DNA of 30,932 bases, from NCBI GenBank assembly GCA_030832135.1, contig JAURJS010000113.1, positions 1 to 30,932 of the forward strand, in the 5' to 3' direction. The stretch's first letter is position 1. Every line of letters starts with the position of its first letter. This document shows positions 15,822 to 23,683 of this stretch, piece after piece. This stretch comes from Candidatus Planktophila sp. (GTDB lineage: Bacteria > Actinomycetota > Actinomycetes > Nanopelagicales > Nanopelagicaceae). Under the pieces are notes generated by a model, which worked only from the letters and a program-made list of their open reading frames with translations, did no database searches and was not told the origin of the DNA. The position numbers and the translations under genes are program-made.

Positions 15822-16880
15822 CGCAATAACAATTGCAATCGATTCACGACCTCTGACATCTACTACGACAGAGTCGCCAATCAGATAACTTGGTTTTAAC
15901 AGTGCAAGAGCGATGCCCTTCTTCAAGGATGGCGAGAATGTTCCGCTCGTGATCGTGCCAATGATTTCACCGCTTGAGTTCTTGACTTCCATCCCGGCGC
16001 GTGGAATTCCCCTATCGGTTGATTGAAGACCACGAAGGATTCGCGCTGGGCCACTCTCTTTCTCGCTCCGTAGAGCATCACTTCCTCGGAAACTCTCCTT
16101 CTTCCAACCAACAGCCCAGGTTGAGCCCGCTTGCACCGGTGTGATCTCAAGAGAGAGCTCATGGCCGTGAAGCGGATAACCCATCTCGGTTCGAAGGGTG
16201 TCTCTAGCACCGAGTCCGCAGATCACACCGTCGAAAGGTTGCATTGCAACAACAAGTGCATCCCAGACCTTGCTCGCATCTTGCCAGGTGGGAACAATTT
16301 CAAAACCATGCTCACCTGTGTAACCGGTGCGACATAAAATAACTTCACAGCCAGCGATAACTACATGAGCAAATGCCATGTAGTCCATAGTGGGCGTAAC
16401 GCCAAGAGATTCGATAACGGCGGCAGCCTTTGGACCTTGTAGGGCTAAGACGGCGTGGCCTTCGTGAAGATTGATAACCTCGATTCCTGAAGGAGCTGAA
16501 GCTTGAAGAATCTTTACGACCTCTGTTGTATTCGATGCATTGGGAATCAAGAAGAGATCATCGGCGCTATTGCGATAGACGATTAAATCGTCAACAACTC
16601 CTCCATCTGGATTACAGAGCATGGTGTATTGCGCCTGAGAATCGACGATTCGATTGAGATCGTTTGTCACCTGGGTATTGAGGAAGTCGAGCGCGCCGAC
16701 ACCTTTCACACTCGCCTTGCCGAGGTGTGAAACATCAAAGAGACCCACCCGCTCGCGGACAGCGGCATGCTCGGCGAGAACTCCAGCGCCTGGATATTCA
16801 ATCGGCATAAGCCAGCCGCCGAAGTCGGCCATCTTGGCGTTGAGGTCAAGGTGTTTCTGATGCAATGGTGAGTTTTTCAC
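15792..16880 (-). CDS. gcvT: Glycine cleavage system T protein (aminomethyltransferase)
   Basis: 362 residues, normal for the family. It transfers the methylene group from the lipoyl-bound aminomethyl of H protein to tetrahydrofolate and releases ammonia. Seen are the N-terminal YPGAGVLAEHAAVRERVGLFDVSHLGK block, the NPDGGVVDDLIVYR segment with the conserved Asp of the folate site, TGYTGEHGFEI, and GLGARDTLRTEMGYPLHGHEL. The start is GTG at 16880; TAAGTT lies 6 bases upstream, suggesting a leaderless transcript, and no better ATG exists. gcvP and gcvH are not in the window. Lipoate synthesis genes further along serve the same system. Confidence 0.95.
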   Translation of the reverse strand: MKNSPLHQKHLDLNAKMADFGGWLMPIEYPGAGVLAEHAAVRERVGLFDVSHLGKASVKGVGALDFLNTQVTNDLNRIVDSQAQYTMLCNPDGGVVDDLIVYRNSADDLFLIPNASNTTEVVKILQASAPSGIEVINLHEGHAVLALQGPKAAAVIESLGVTPTMDYMAFAHVVIAGCEVILCRTGYTGEHGFEIVPTWQDASKVWDALVVAMQPFDGVICGLGARDTLRTEMGYPLHGHELSLEITPVQAGSTWAVGWKKESFRGSDALRSEKESGPARILRGLQSTDRGIPRAGMEVKNSSGEIIGTITSGTFSPSLKKGIALALLKPSYLIGDSVVVDVRGRESIAIVIALPMVESHVR

Positions 16881-16886
16881 ATGAAC

Positions 16887-16892
16887 AACTTA
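16887..16892 (-). promoter_or_regulatory. Probable -10 box of gcvT, leaderless
   Basis: TAAGTT on the minus strand, 6 bases (GTTCAT) before the GTG start. It supports the GTG as the true start. Confidence 0.5.
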
Positions 16893-16938
16893 CACTTACC
16901 CCGCGCGGAAATCGCTGCAGAACACTAAAGGGAGCACC

Positions 16939-18438
16939 ATGTCGACTATCAAAATCTCCGACGGAATCATTAAGGATGATGTCCTTGTTGTAGGAGTATC
17001 GATTAAGTCTGGAAAGGGCGCTCTACAGATCGAATCTGGCGATCTTGCTCTCGATTCCAAGGCCTTGGTAGCAACGCTCAACGATATGGGCGCAACTGGT
17101 GCAGTAGATGAGGTTGTTCGTATTCCAGGATCAACAACTCGTCTTATTGTCTTTACCGGTCTCGGAAAAGCTCAAAGCACTTACAGCAATGAATCACTAC
17201 GACGCGCAGCAGGTGCTGCAGCGAGAAACCTCGCTGGAAACAACAGCGCAACTTTCGCTCTTCCAACCAACATTGCCGCCGCTGTTAAGGCCGTTGCAGA
17301 AGGTGCAGGCCTGGGAAGCTATCTCTTTGATCAATTCCGTGGCTCTACAAAGTCAGCACAGAAGAACCCTTTGAAGACAATCACTATTTACTCATCATTA
17401 GTTCATGGCGCAGAGGCTAAGGCGATTAGCAACCATGCCCAGATTATTTCTCGCTATACCAATCTCGTCCGCGACTTAATCAATACTCCTCCAAGCCATC
17501 TCACTCCAGCATCGTTCTGCTCAATGTTAAGTGATGCCGTGAAGGAAGCTGGCGGTGCATCAATCGGTCTTAAAGTCTCCACAATGACAGATTCTCAATT
17601 GAAAGCTAAGGGCTTCGGCGGAATCATCGGAGTTGGACAGGGGTCTGCCAATCCACCACGACTCTTTCATATCTCCTACACACCAAAGGGTGTAAAGGCG
17701 AAGAAGAAGTATGCCTATGTCGGTAAGGGAATTACCTTTGATACCGGCGGCCTTGCACTCAAGCCTGCCCTCGGCATGGAGGCGATGAAGTCAGATATGT
17801 CAGGAGCTGCTGCGGTCTGTGCTGCGACGATTGCTCTTGCGCTCTTAAAGGTTCCGGTAGCTATTGATGCGTGGGCACCGCTTGCAGAGAATATGGTGAG
17901 CGATAACGCAACCCGACCATCTGATGTCATCACAATCTATGGCGGCAAGACTGTTGAAGTGATTAATCCTGATGCAGAAGGTCGCTTGGTTCTTGGTGAC
18001 GCTCTTGTAAAGGCGCAGGAAGCGGGAGATCTCGATGGAATCATCGATGTAGCTACTCTCACCGGTCATCAAGTTGTTGCACTCGGTAAGCGCACTAGCG
18101 CTGTGATGACAAATAATGAAGAGTTCTCTGCTCACTTTATGGAGATCACAAAGGTCTCTGGTGAATCATTCTGGCCGATGCCACTTCCTGCAGATCTTCG
18201 CCCTTCATTGGATTCTCCTGTTGCCGATATTGCCAATATGGGAGAGCGGATGGGCGGGATGTTGGTGGCTGGCCTCTTCCTCAAGGAGTTCGTCTCTGAC
18301 GAACTTCCATGGCTCCATCTCGATATTGCAGGCCCTGCCTATAACGAGGGCGAAGCTCACGGATACACCCCTGTGGGCGGCACTGGAGTGGCCTTCCGTT
18401 CACTAGTTGAGATGGGCATCGCCGCCGGCAGACAGTAA
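16939..18438 (+). CDS. pepA: Leucyl aminopeptidase, M17 family
   Basis: 499 residues: an N-terminal macro-like domain (about 1-165) and a C-terminal dizinc peptidase domain. Metal ligands and catalytic residues are in order: K263 and D268 (GKGITFDTGG), D286 (MKSDMSG), D345 and E347 (NPDAEGR, with R349). The family motif is usually NTDAEGR, so Thr is Pro here. It removes N-terminal residues, preferring Leu, in the cytoplasm. A clear ribosome site (AAAGGGAG, about 6 bases before the ATG) marks a leadered transcript, unlike the divergent gcvT. The gene sits at the pepB position of the mycobacterial order. Confidence 0.96.
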   Translation: MSTIKISDGIIKDDVLVVGVSIKSGKGALQIESGDLALDSKALVATLNDMGATGAVDEVVRIPGSTTRLIVFTGLGKAQSTYSNESLRRAAGAAARNLAGNNSATFALPTNIAAAVKAVAEGAGLGSYLFDQFRGSTKSAQKNPLKTITIYSSLVHGAEAKAISNHAQIISRYTNLVRDLINTPPSHLTPASFCSMLSDAVKEAGGASIGLKVSTMTDSQLKAKGFGGIIGVGQGSANPPRLFHISYTPKGVKAKKKYAYVGKGITFDTGGLALKPALGMEAMKSDMSGAAAVCAATIALALLKVPVAIDAWAPLAENMVSDNATRPSDVITIYGGKTVEVINPDAEGRLVLGDALVKAQEAGDLDGIIDVATLTGHQVVALGKRTSAVMTNNEEFSAHFMEITKVSGESFWPMPLPADLRPSLDSPVADIANMGERMGGMLVAGLFLKEFVSDELPWLHLDIAGPAYNEGEAHGYTPVGGTGVAFRSLVEMGIAAGRQ

Positions 18439-18543
18439 GGCGGGAGTGAGCGACCAGACTCTGCCCGAGTTAGTCATCCACGCCTAAGGCTGGCAAGATA
18501 TGGCGGTAGAAGGTCTTCCCGGTAGGGCTAAAGGAGTTACTTG

Positions 18544-19911
18544 ATGTCGAATTTTGATCTTGTCATTCTTGGTGGCGGCAGCGGCGGTTACGCAGCAGCT
18601 CTCCGTGGTGCACAGCTGGGTCTCTCAGTTGCACTGATCGAACAGGATAAGGTCGGCGGCACTTGCCTTCACCGTGGATGTATTCCAACGAAGGCGCTCC
18701 TTCACGCAGGCGAGGTTGCCGATAGCGCTCGCGAATCCCACCTCTTCGGCGTCAATGCCACTCTCGATTCAATCGATATCAACGGCGTCAATACATATAA
18801 AGATGGCGTCATCGCCGGTCTCTACAAGGGCCTCCAAGGTTTGATCAAATCTCGTAACGTCTCCTTTATCGAAGGTAAGGGTCGCCTCGTCAATAACAAC
18901 ACAGTTGAGGTAAACGGCCAGCAATACACAGGTAAGAACATCGTCCTTGCAACTGGATCCTATGCAAAGACCATTCCTGGACTCGATATCGATGGCCAGC
19001 GCGTCATTACCTCAGATCATGGAACAAAGCTTGATTACATTCCAAAGAGCGCGATTGTTCTAGGTGGCGGTGTCATCGGCTGTGAATTTGCTTCAGTCTG
19101 GAAATCTTTCGGCGTCGATGTCACCATCATCGAAGGCCTCAACCACCTAGTCCCACTAGAGGATGAATCTTCATCCAAACTCCTAGAGCGCGCATACCGT
19201 AAGCGCGGCATCAACTTCGAACTCGGAATTAAGTTCAAATCTCACCGCGTTAATGCAGATTCAGTCACCGTCACTCTTGAAGATGGTCGTGAATTCACAG
19301 CGGAGGTCCTCCTCGTTTCAATTGGTCGCGGCCCAGTAACTGATGGCATCGGCTATCAAGAAGCTGGTATCGCAATGGATCGTGGATACGTTCTCGTTGA
19401 TGACCATTGCCGCACAAACATCCCAGGCATCTTCGCTGTAGGTGACATCATTCCTACTCTTCAGCTCGCCCACGTCGGCTTCCAAGAAGGAATCCTCGTC
19501 GCAGAGACAATCGCCGGACTTAACCCACGCCCGATTAACTATGACGGTGTTCCACGCGTTACCTACTCAGAGCCTGAAGTTGCATCGGTAGGTCTTTCAA
19601 CGAAGGTAGCTAAGGAGCGCGGTTACGATGTCGTTGAGGTTGATTACAACCTTGCAGGAAACGGTAAGGCGCAGATTCTCAAGACCGCAGGTTCTATCAA
19701 ACTCGTAGCGCAGAAGAATGGTCCAGTCCTTGGAATCCATATGGTCGGCGCTCGCGTTGGTGAACTTCTCGCTGAAGCTCAATTAATCTTTAACTGGGAG
19801 GCAACAGCAGATGATGTTGCTCCTCTTATCCATGCCCACCCAACAATGTCCGAGGCGATGGGCGAGGCTCACATGGCCCTCGCTGGCAAGCCACTTCACG
19901 CCCACGGTTAA
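18544..19911 (+). CDS. lpdA: Dihydrolipoyl dehydrogenase (E3)
   Basis: 455 residues from the ATG at 18544; an in-frame TTG lies at 18541, but AAAGGAG at 18529-18535 spaces better to the ATG. The FAD-binding GGGSGGYAAA opens the protein. The redox disulfide is C41/C46 in GGTCLHRGCIPTK, the NAD-binding part has LGGGVIGCEFASVW, and the C-terminal acid-base pair is H432 and E437 in HAHPTMSE. It reoxidises dihydrolipoyl groups of 2-oxoacid dehydrogenases and of the glycine cleavage H protein. The 105 bases between pepA and this start show nothing else definite. The E2 gene follows after 33 bases. Confidence 0.96.
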   Translation: MSNFDLVILGGGSGGYAAALRGAQLGLSVALIEQDKVGGTCLHRGCIPTKALLHAGEVADSARESHLFGVNATLDSIDINGVNTYKDGVIAGLYKGLQGLIKSRNVSFIEGKGRLVNNNTVEVNGQQYTGKNIVLATGSYAKTIPGLDIDGQRVITSDHGTKLDYIPKSAIVLGGGVIGCEFASVWKSFGVDVTIIEGLNHLVPLEDESSSKLLERAYRKRGINFELGIKFKSHRVNADSVTVTLEDGREFTAEVLLVSIGRGPVTDGIGYQEAGIAMDRGYVLVDDHCRTNIPGIFAVGDIIPTLQLAHVGFQEGILVAETIAGLNPRPINYDGVPRVTYSEPEVASVGLSTKVAKERGYDVVEVDYNLAGNGKAQILKTAGSIKLVAQKNGPVLGIHMVGARVGELLAEAQLIFNWEATADDVAPLIHAHPTMSEAMGEAHMALAGKPLHAHG

Positions 19912-19944
19912 GAATTAAGTTAAAGGTATAGAGGAGAAAATCAG

Positions 19945-21669
19945 ATGACATTTTCAGTAACGATGCCAGCACTTGGTGAGTCAGTCAGCGAAGGAACAGT
20001 TACACGTTGGCTTAAAGCTGAGGGCGATCACATCGCAGTAGATGAACCACTCCTCGAGGTCTCAACTGACAAAGTTGATACAGAGATTCCATCACCTGTT
20101 GCTGGCGTATTGCAGAAGATTGTTGTCGGAGTCGATCAGACTGTTCCAGTTGGAGCAGAGCTTGCAATCATTGCAGATAGCGCCGGTGCTTCAGCGCCAG
20201 CACCTGCTTCAGCTGCTGCTACTCCCCCTCCAGCACCGGTTGCCCCTGTTGTCGTTGAGACACCAGCTCCTGTTGCTGCTCCAGTTGTAGAAACTCCCGC
20301 TCCTGTTGCTGCACCTGCTGCCTCTTCTGCTTCAGGCACAGTCATCACAATGCCTGCCCTTGGTGAATCAGTATCTGAGGGAACTGTTACCCGCTGGCTT
20401 AAGAGCGTTGGCGATTCAGTCGCTGTGGATGAGGCACTTCTTGAAGTTTCAACTGACAAGGTAGATACAGAGATTCCTTCTCCTGTTGCTGGCGTGCTCC
20501 TTGCAATAGATGTGCCGGTAGATACAACAGTTCCAGTGGGAGCGCGTCTTGCACTCATTGGCGCTGCCGGTGGCGCAGTAGCTTCAACTCCAGCTCCTGC
20601 CGCCCCTGCACCTGTTGCCGCAGCGCCAGTTACACCACCACCTGCACCAGTTGTTGCAGCTCCGGTTGTTGCAGCTCCAGTTGCCGCAGCACCAGTTTCA
20701 CCACCACCTGCTCCAGTTGCAACACCAGCTGCACCTCTTCCCCAGCCAGCTGATGCATATGTGACACCAATAGTTCGTAAGCTAGCAAATGATCTCGGCG
20801 TCAATCTTGCTTCTGTTAAGGGAACAGGTATCGGCGGACGCATTCGCCGTGAAGATGTTGAGGCTGCTGCACCACGTGCTGCCGCTCCTGTTGCATCGGC
20901 TTCTGCGCCACAAGCACCTCGTGCAGCAGCTCCAGTTGTTGCAGCATCACCACTTCGCGGAACAACGGTGACTATGTCACGTCTTCGCAAGGTGATTGCA
21001 GCCCGCATGGTGGAATCTCTTCAAGTTTCTGCTCAACTCACCACTGTCATCGAAGTTGATGTAACGAAGATTGCTCGACTTCGCGATCGCTCAAAGGCTA
21101 CATTTGAAGCGCGTGAAGGCGTCAAGCTCTCATTCCTTCCATTCTTTGCTGTTGCAGCATGTGAAGCACTTAAGCAGCATCCTGTACTCAACTCATCAGT
21201 TGAAGGCGATCAGATCATTTATCACGGAGCCGAGCACCTCGGAATTGCAGTCGATACCGAGCGCGGCCTCCTCGTTCCAGTTATTCACAATGCCGGAGAC
21301 CTCAATATGGGTGGCGTTGCTCGCAAAATTGCAGATCTTGCTGCACGCACACGCGATAATAAGGTAACTCCAGATGAGCTCGGTGGTGGAACATTTACAC
21401 TCACCAATACCGGATCACGCGGTGCACTCTTTGACACACCAATTATCAACCAGCCACAGGTAGCAATCCTGGGTCTTGGCGCTGTTGTGAAGCGTCCAAT
21501 GGTTGTAAGGGGCGATGACGGTGGCGAATCAATCGCTATCCGCTCAATGGTCTATCTCGGTCTCTCCTACGATCACCGCGTTGTTGATGGTGCAGATGCT
21601 GCACGCTTCCTCGTCACTCTCAAAGAGCGACTCGAAGGCGGAGCATTTGAATCTGATCTAGGACTCTAA
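19945..21669 (+). CDS. sucB: 2-oxoacid dehydrogenase E2 acyltransferase with two lipoyl domains
   Basis: 574 residues. Domains in order: lipoyl 1 (about 1-78, lipoyl Lys K43 in STDKVDT), Ala/Pro linker, lipoyl 2 (about 131-207, K172), a second Ala/Pro linker, the E1/E3-binding domain (about 272-310, [13 protein letters not shown] and [11 protein letters not shown]), and the catalytic domain (about 340-574) with DHRVVDG (H544, D548). The acyl group is not settled by sequence: in Actinobacteria this gene is annotated SucB, while the M. tuberculosis counterpart at this locus (DlaT) serves pyruvate dehydrogenase. GAGGAG precedes the ATG. lpdA, lipB and lipA nearby supply its partner and cofactor. 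Confidence 0.94.
   Translation: MTFSVTMPALGESVSEGTVTRWLKAEGDHIAVDEPLLEVSTDKVDTEIPSPVAGVLQKIVVGVDQTVPVGAELAIIADSAGASAPAPASAAATPPPAPVAPVVVETPAPVAAPVVETPAPVAAPAASSASGTVITMPALGESVSEGTVTRWLKSVGDSVAVDEALLEVSTDKVDTEIPSPVAGVLLAIDVPVDTTVPVGARLALIGAAGGAVASTPAPAAPAPVAAAPVTPPPAPVVAAPVVAAPVAAAPVSPPPAPVATPAAPLPQPADAYVTPIVRKLANDLGVNLASVKGTGIGGRIRREDVEAAAPRAAAPVASASAPQAPRAAAPVVAASPLRGTTVTMSRLRKVIAARMVESLQVSAQLTTVIEVDVTKIARLRDRSKATFEAREGVKLSFLPFFAVAACEALKQHPVLNSSVEGDQIIYHGAEHLGIAVDTERGLLVPVIHNAGDLNMGGVARKIADLAARTRDNKVTPDELGGGTFTLTNTGSRGALFDTPIINQPQVAILGLGAVVKRPMVVRGDDGGESIAIRSMVYLGLSYDHRVVDGADAARFLVTLKERLEGGAFESDLGL
20245..20740 (+). repeat. Ala/Pro-rich linker repeats within the E2 gene
   Basis: The two linkers carry short tandem repeats encoding [11 protein letters not shown] (about 20266-20315) and PVVAAPV/PPPAPV units (about 20636-20725). 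They are flexible swinging-arm linkers; the DNA repeats are a product of this composition and may be prone to length change. Confidence 0.7.
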
Positions 21670-21670
21670 T

Positions 21671-22561
21671 TTGAGCACCCCACAGCGCATAGCAATCACA
21701 GGCGCTTCAGGCCTGATCGGTTCAGCGCTCGTCGGCTATCTCAAGAGTGAGGGACACACTGTGCAGCGCCTCGTTCGCCGCGCACCAGTCTCCCCCGATG
21801 AGGTTCAGTGGGATCCGCAGACCGATTATGTAGATCTTGAAGCTCTTCGTGGCGTCAATGCCATCATCCATTTAGCTGGAGCCGGCGTCGGCGATAAGCG
21901 TTGGAGCAAGAAATATAAAGCTGAAATTCTCAACTCTCGCCTCTTGGGTACAACGACTATCGCAAAAGCTGTGACTGAGTTGCAACCTGATGTATTTATC
22001 TCAGCTAGCGCAATTGGCTGGTATGGAGAATCCGGTAACCGCGCAGTAGTAGAGAACGATAAGTGTGGCGATGATTTCTTAGCCGCCGTCTGCCGAGAGT
22101 GGGAAGGTGCAGCAGATCTTGCGCAGAACACTCGCACGGTAAAGATTCGCACCGGACTTGTTCTCGATCCCACTGGTGGAGCGCTCGGCAAGATGCTTCC
22201 GCTCTTTCGTTCCGGACTCGGCGGAAAGCTAGGAAGCGGTAAGCAGTGGTGGTCTTGGATCACACTTCATGACCTTATTCGCGCGATCTCATTCTTATTA
22301 GAACGCGATATCTCAGGGGCTGTAAATCTCACTGCGCCAAATCCAGTGACCAATCAGGAGTTCACATCAGCGCTAGCTCGCGCTCTCCATCGTCCAGCGC
22401 TCTTTCCAGCACCTGCTATCGGACTCAAGGTTGCACTCGGCGGTTTCTCCAGTGAGATTCTTGGTTCCAAGAAGGTTATGCCTCAGGTTCTTAGCGATGC
22501 CGGTTTTGAGTGGGATTACCCGCACATCACCAGCGCCCTCTCTGCATTAGTGAGCGAGTGA
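21671..22561 (+). CDS. TIGR01777-family epimerase-like protein (YfcH-type SDR)
   Basis: 296 residues. It has an N-terminal Rossmann fold with GASGLIGSALVGYL (about 9-22), a SASAIGWYG motif (about 111-119) in place of a plain YxxxK active site, and a C-terminal DUF1731-like part with GFSSEILGSKKVMP. The start is TTG at 21671, one base after the E2 stop, with AGGAC upstream. The next ATG would cut the nucleotide-binding motif, so TTG is preferred. The function of the family is not established; it follows the E2 gene in many Actinobacteria (Rv2216 in M. tuberculosis), so a link to lipoyl enzymes is possible but unproven. It overlaps the convergent FAD gene by 15 bases. Confidence 0.9.
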   Translation: MSTPQRIAITGASGLIGSALVGYLKSEGHTVQRLVRRAPVSPDEVQWDPQTDYVDLEALRGVNAIIHLAGAGVGDKRWSKKYKAEILNSRLLGTTTIAKAVTELQPDVFISASAIGWYGESGNRAVVENDKCGDDFLAAVCREWEGAADLAQNTRTVKIRTGLVLDPTGGALGKMLPLFRSGLGGKLGSGKQWWSWITLHDLIRAISFLLERDISGAVNLTAPNPVTNQEFTSALARALHRPALFPAPAIGLKVALGGFSSEILGSKKVMPQVLSDAGFEWDYPHITSALSALVSE

Positions 22562-23677
22562 CTCCATCGCCGCAAGGCGACCTGATAGCAGCGCACCGTT
22601 CTGTGATCCCGCGCTCAGAGAGTCACCTGCAATAAATACGCCTTCTCTTACCTGAGACGATGAAACTCCATGAGAAACAGGGCGGAAGATTGGAAGCGCA
22701 TCCTTAATCTCATATCTCCTCAATGGCGAGAAATCACTAGGAGCTAACGACCAGAATTTTGCAATCTCATTGAGAGCTGCATAATCAGAAAGCGCTTCCA
22801 GCGATGTTGATGAGATTAAAGTTCTATCATCCGGAGCATATTGAGAGACTACATTGCTGATAGCGATGGAGTTAACGATTGGGCTTACTGCGCTGGTAAC
22901 TCGCAGACGCTTCGAAGTGATAACTCCTGCCGGTATTGAGTGATACCAGGTATAGCTTGTCGTATGTTCTGCGACTTCATTTGCTCCGAGCAACGTTGAT
23001 GCGGTTTTTGCATCGGTTGCAACGATGACTCGCTTGCCACCAAAGTCAGCTAGAGATTGAACTGGTGTGTTCAGATGAACATTCTCGACACGTGCACCGA
23101 GAGCTGCAGATAGTGCACCTGCTCCGGCCCGCGGAAGACCTGAATCACCCAGAACAAAACTCTTTATGATCTCTCGTCCATAGGTACCATCCACGTTCTC
23201 CAAATCTGTGAGGAAGACTCCCTTGAGGAATGGCTTGAGGAGATTCTCATAGAAGTCACCTGTCCCAGATGCCAAGAGCGCATCGCGAAGGGAGATATTC
23301 GAATTCGGCTTATCCCCTAAGAATTTAAGCACCGCAACCTTCTCAGATAAAGATCCGAGTGGTGATTTAAAGGCCTGCAATGGATGAAGGCGCGGATCTC
23401 CGATGGCCGAGATGCCAAATGGAGTGACCACATCGATTGTTCTCTCCGACTTACAGAAATCAATCTCCGGGATGACCTGAAGGCGCTTTAACTCGGAGTA
23501 TCCAGAGTTGATGAGCTGAAAACCACGATCAAGGATGTAGCCATCAATGTAATCAGAGCGAACGCGTCCCCCGAGGTCATCGGAGGCCTCGAAGAGCTCT
23601 ACCTCTTCTCCGGCGTCTTGCAGGGTCAGCGCTGCGCTAATTCCTGCAAGACCGCCACCGATAACTACATATGACAT
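22547..23677 (-). CDS. FAD-dependent amine oxidase/desaturase-like oxidoreductase
   Basis: 376 residues. The N-terminus holds a dinucleotide-binding motif VVIGGGLAGISAALTL (about 4-19), the acidic end of the second strand (ELFEASDDLGGR, 28-39) and the GGRV motif, as in phytoene desaturase, protoporphyrinogen oxidase and monoamine oxidases. The C-terminus has GVFIAGDSLSAGSQNGALLSGRLAA, the FAD-closing motif. The substrate is unknown; a lipid, carotenoid or porphyrin-like molecule would fit the family. It begins 6 bases after the MMPL stop, so the two are co-transcribed. That pairing suggests it modifies something the transporter handles, which is inference. Confidence 0.88.
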   Translation of the reverse strand: MSYVVIGGGLAGISAALTLQDAGEEVELFEASDDLGGRVRSDYIDGYILDRGFQLINSGYSELKRLQVIPEIDFCKSERTIDVVTPFGISAIGDPRLHPLQAFKSPLGSLSEKVAVLKFLGDKPNSNISLRDALLASGTGDFYENLLKPFLKGVFLTDLENVDGTYGREIIKSFVLGDSGLPRAGAGALSAALGARVENVHLNTPVQSLADFGGKRVIVATDAKTASTLLGANEVAEHTTSYTWYHSIPAGVITSKRLRVTSAVSPIVNSIAISNVVSQYAPDDRTLISSTSLEALSDYAALNEIAKFWSLAPSDFSPLRRYEIKDALPIFRPVSHGVSSSQVREGVFIAGDSLSAGSQNGALLSGRLAAMESLAH

Positions 23678-23683
23678 TGAGCT

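Noticed and set aside
18439..18543. The pepA-lpdA gap as a possible small RNA or riboswitch
   Set aside because: Only short imperfect inverted repeats (such as GCCTAAGGC) were seen, and no known RNA core; it looks like an ordinary leader with a ribosome site.
20136..21008. A 290-codon minus-strand open frame opposite the E2 gene, rich in Gly/Ala/Thr
   Set aside because: It is the antisense of the Ala/Pro-rich linkers; its low-complexity composition mirrors the GCN/CCN codons of the real gene, and it has no family motif or start signal.
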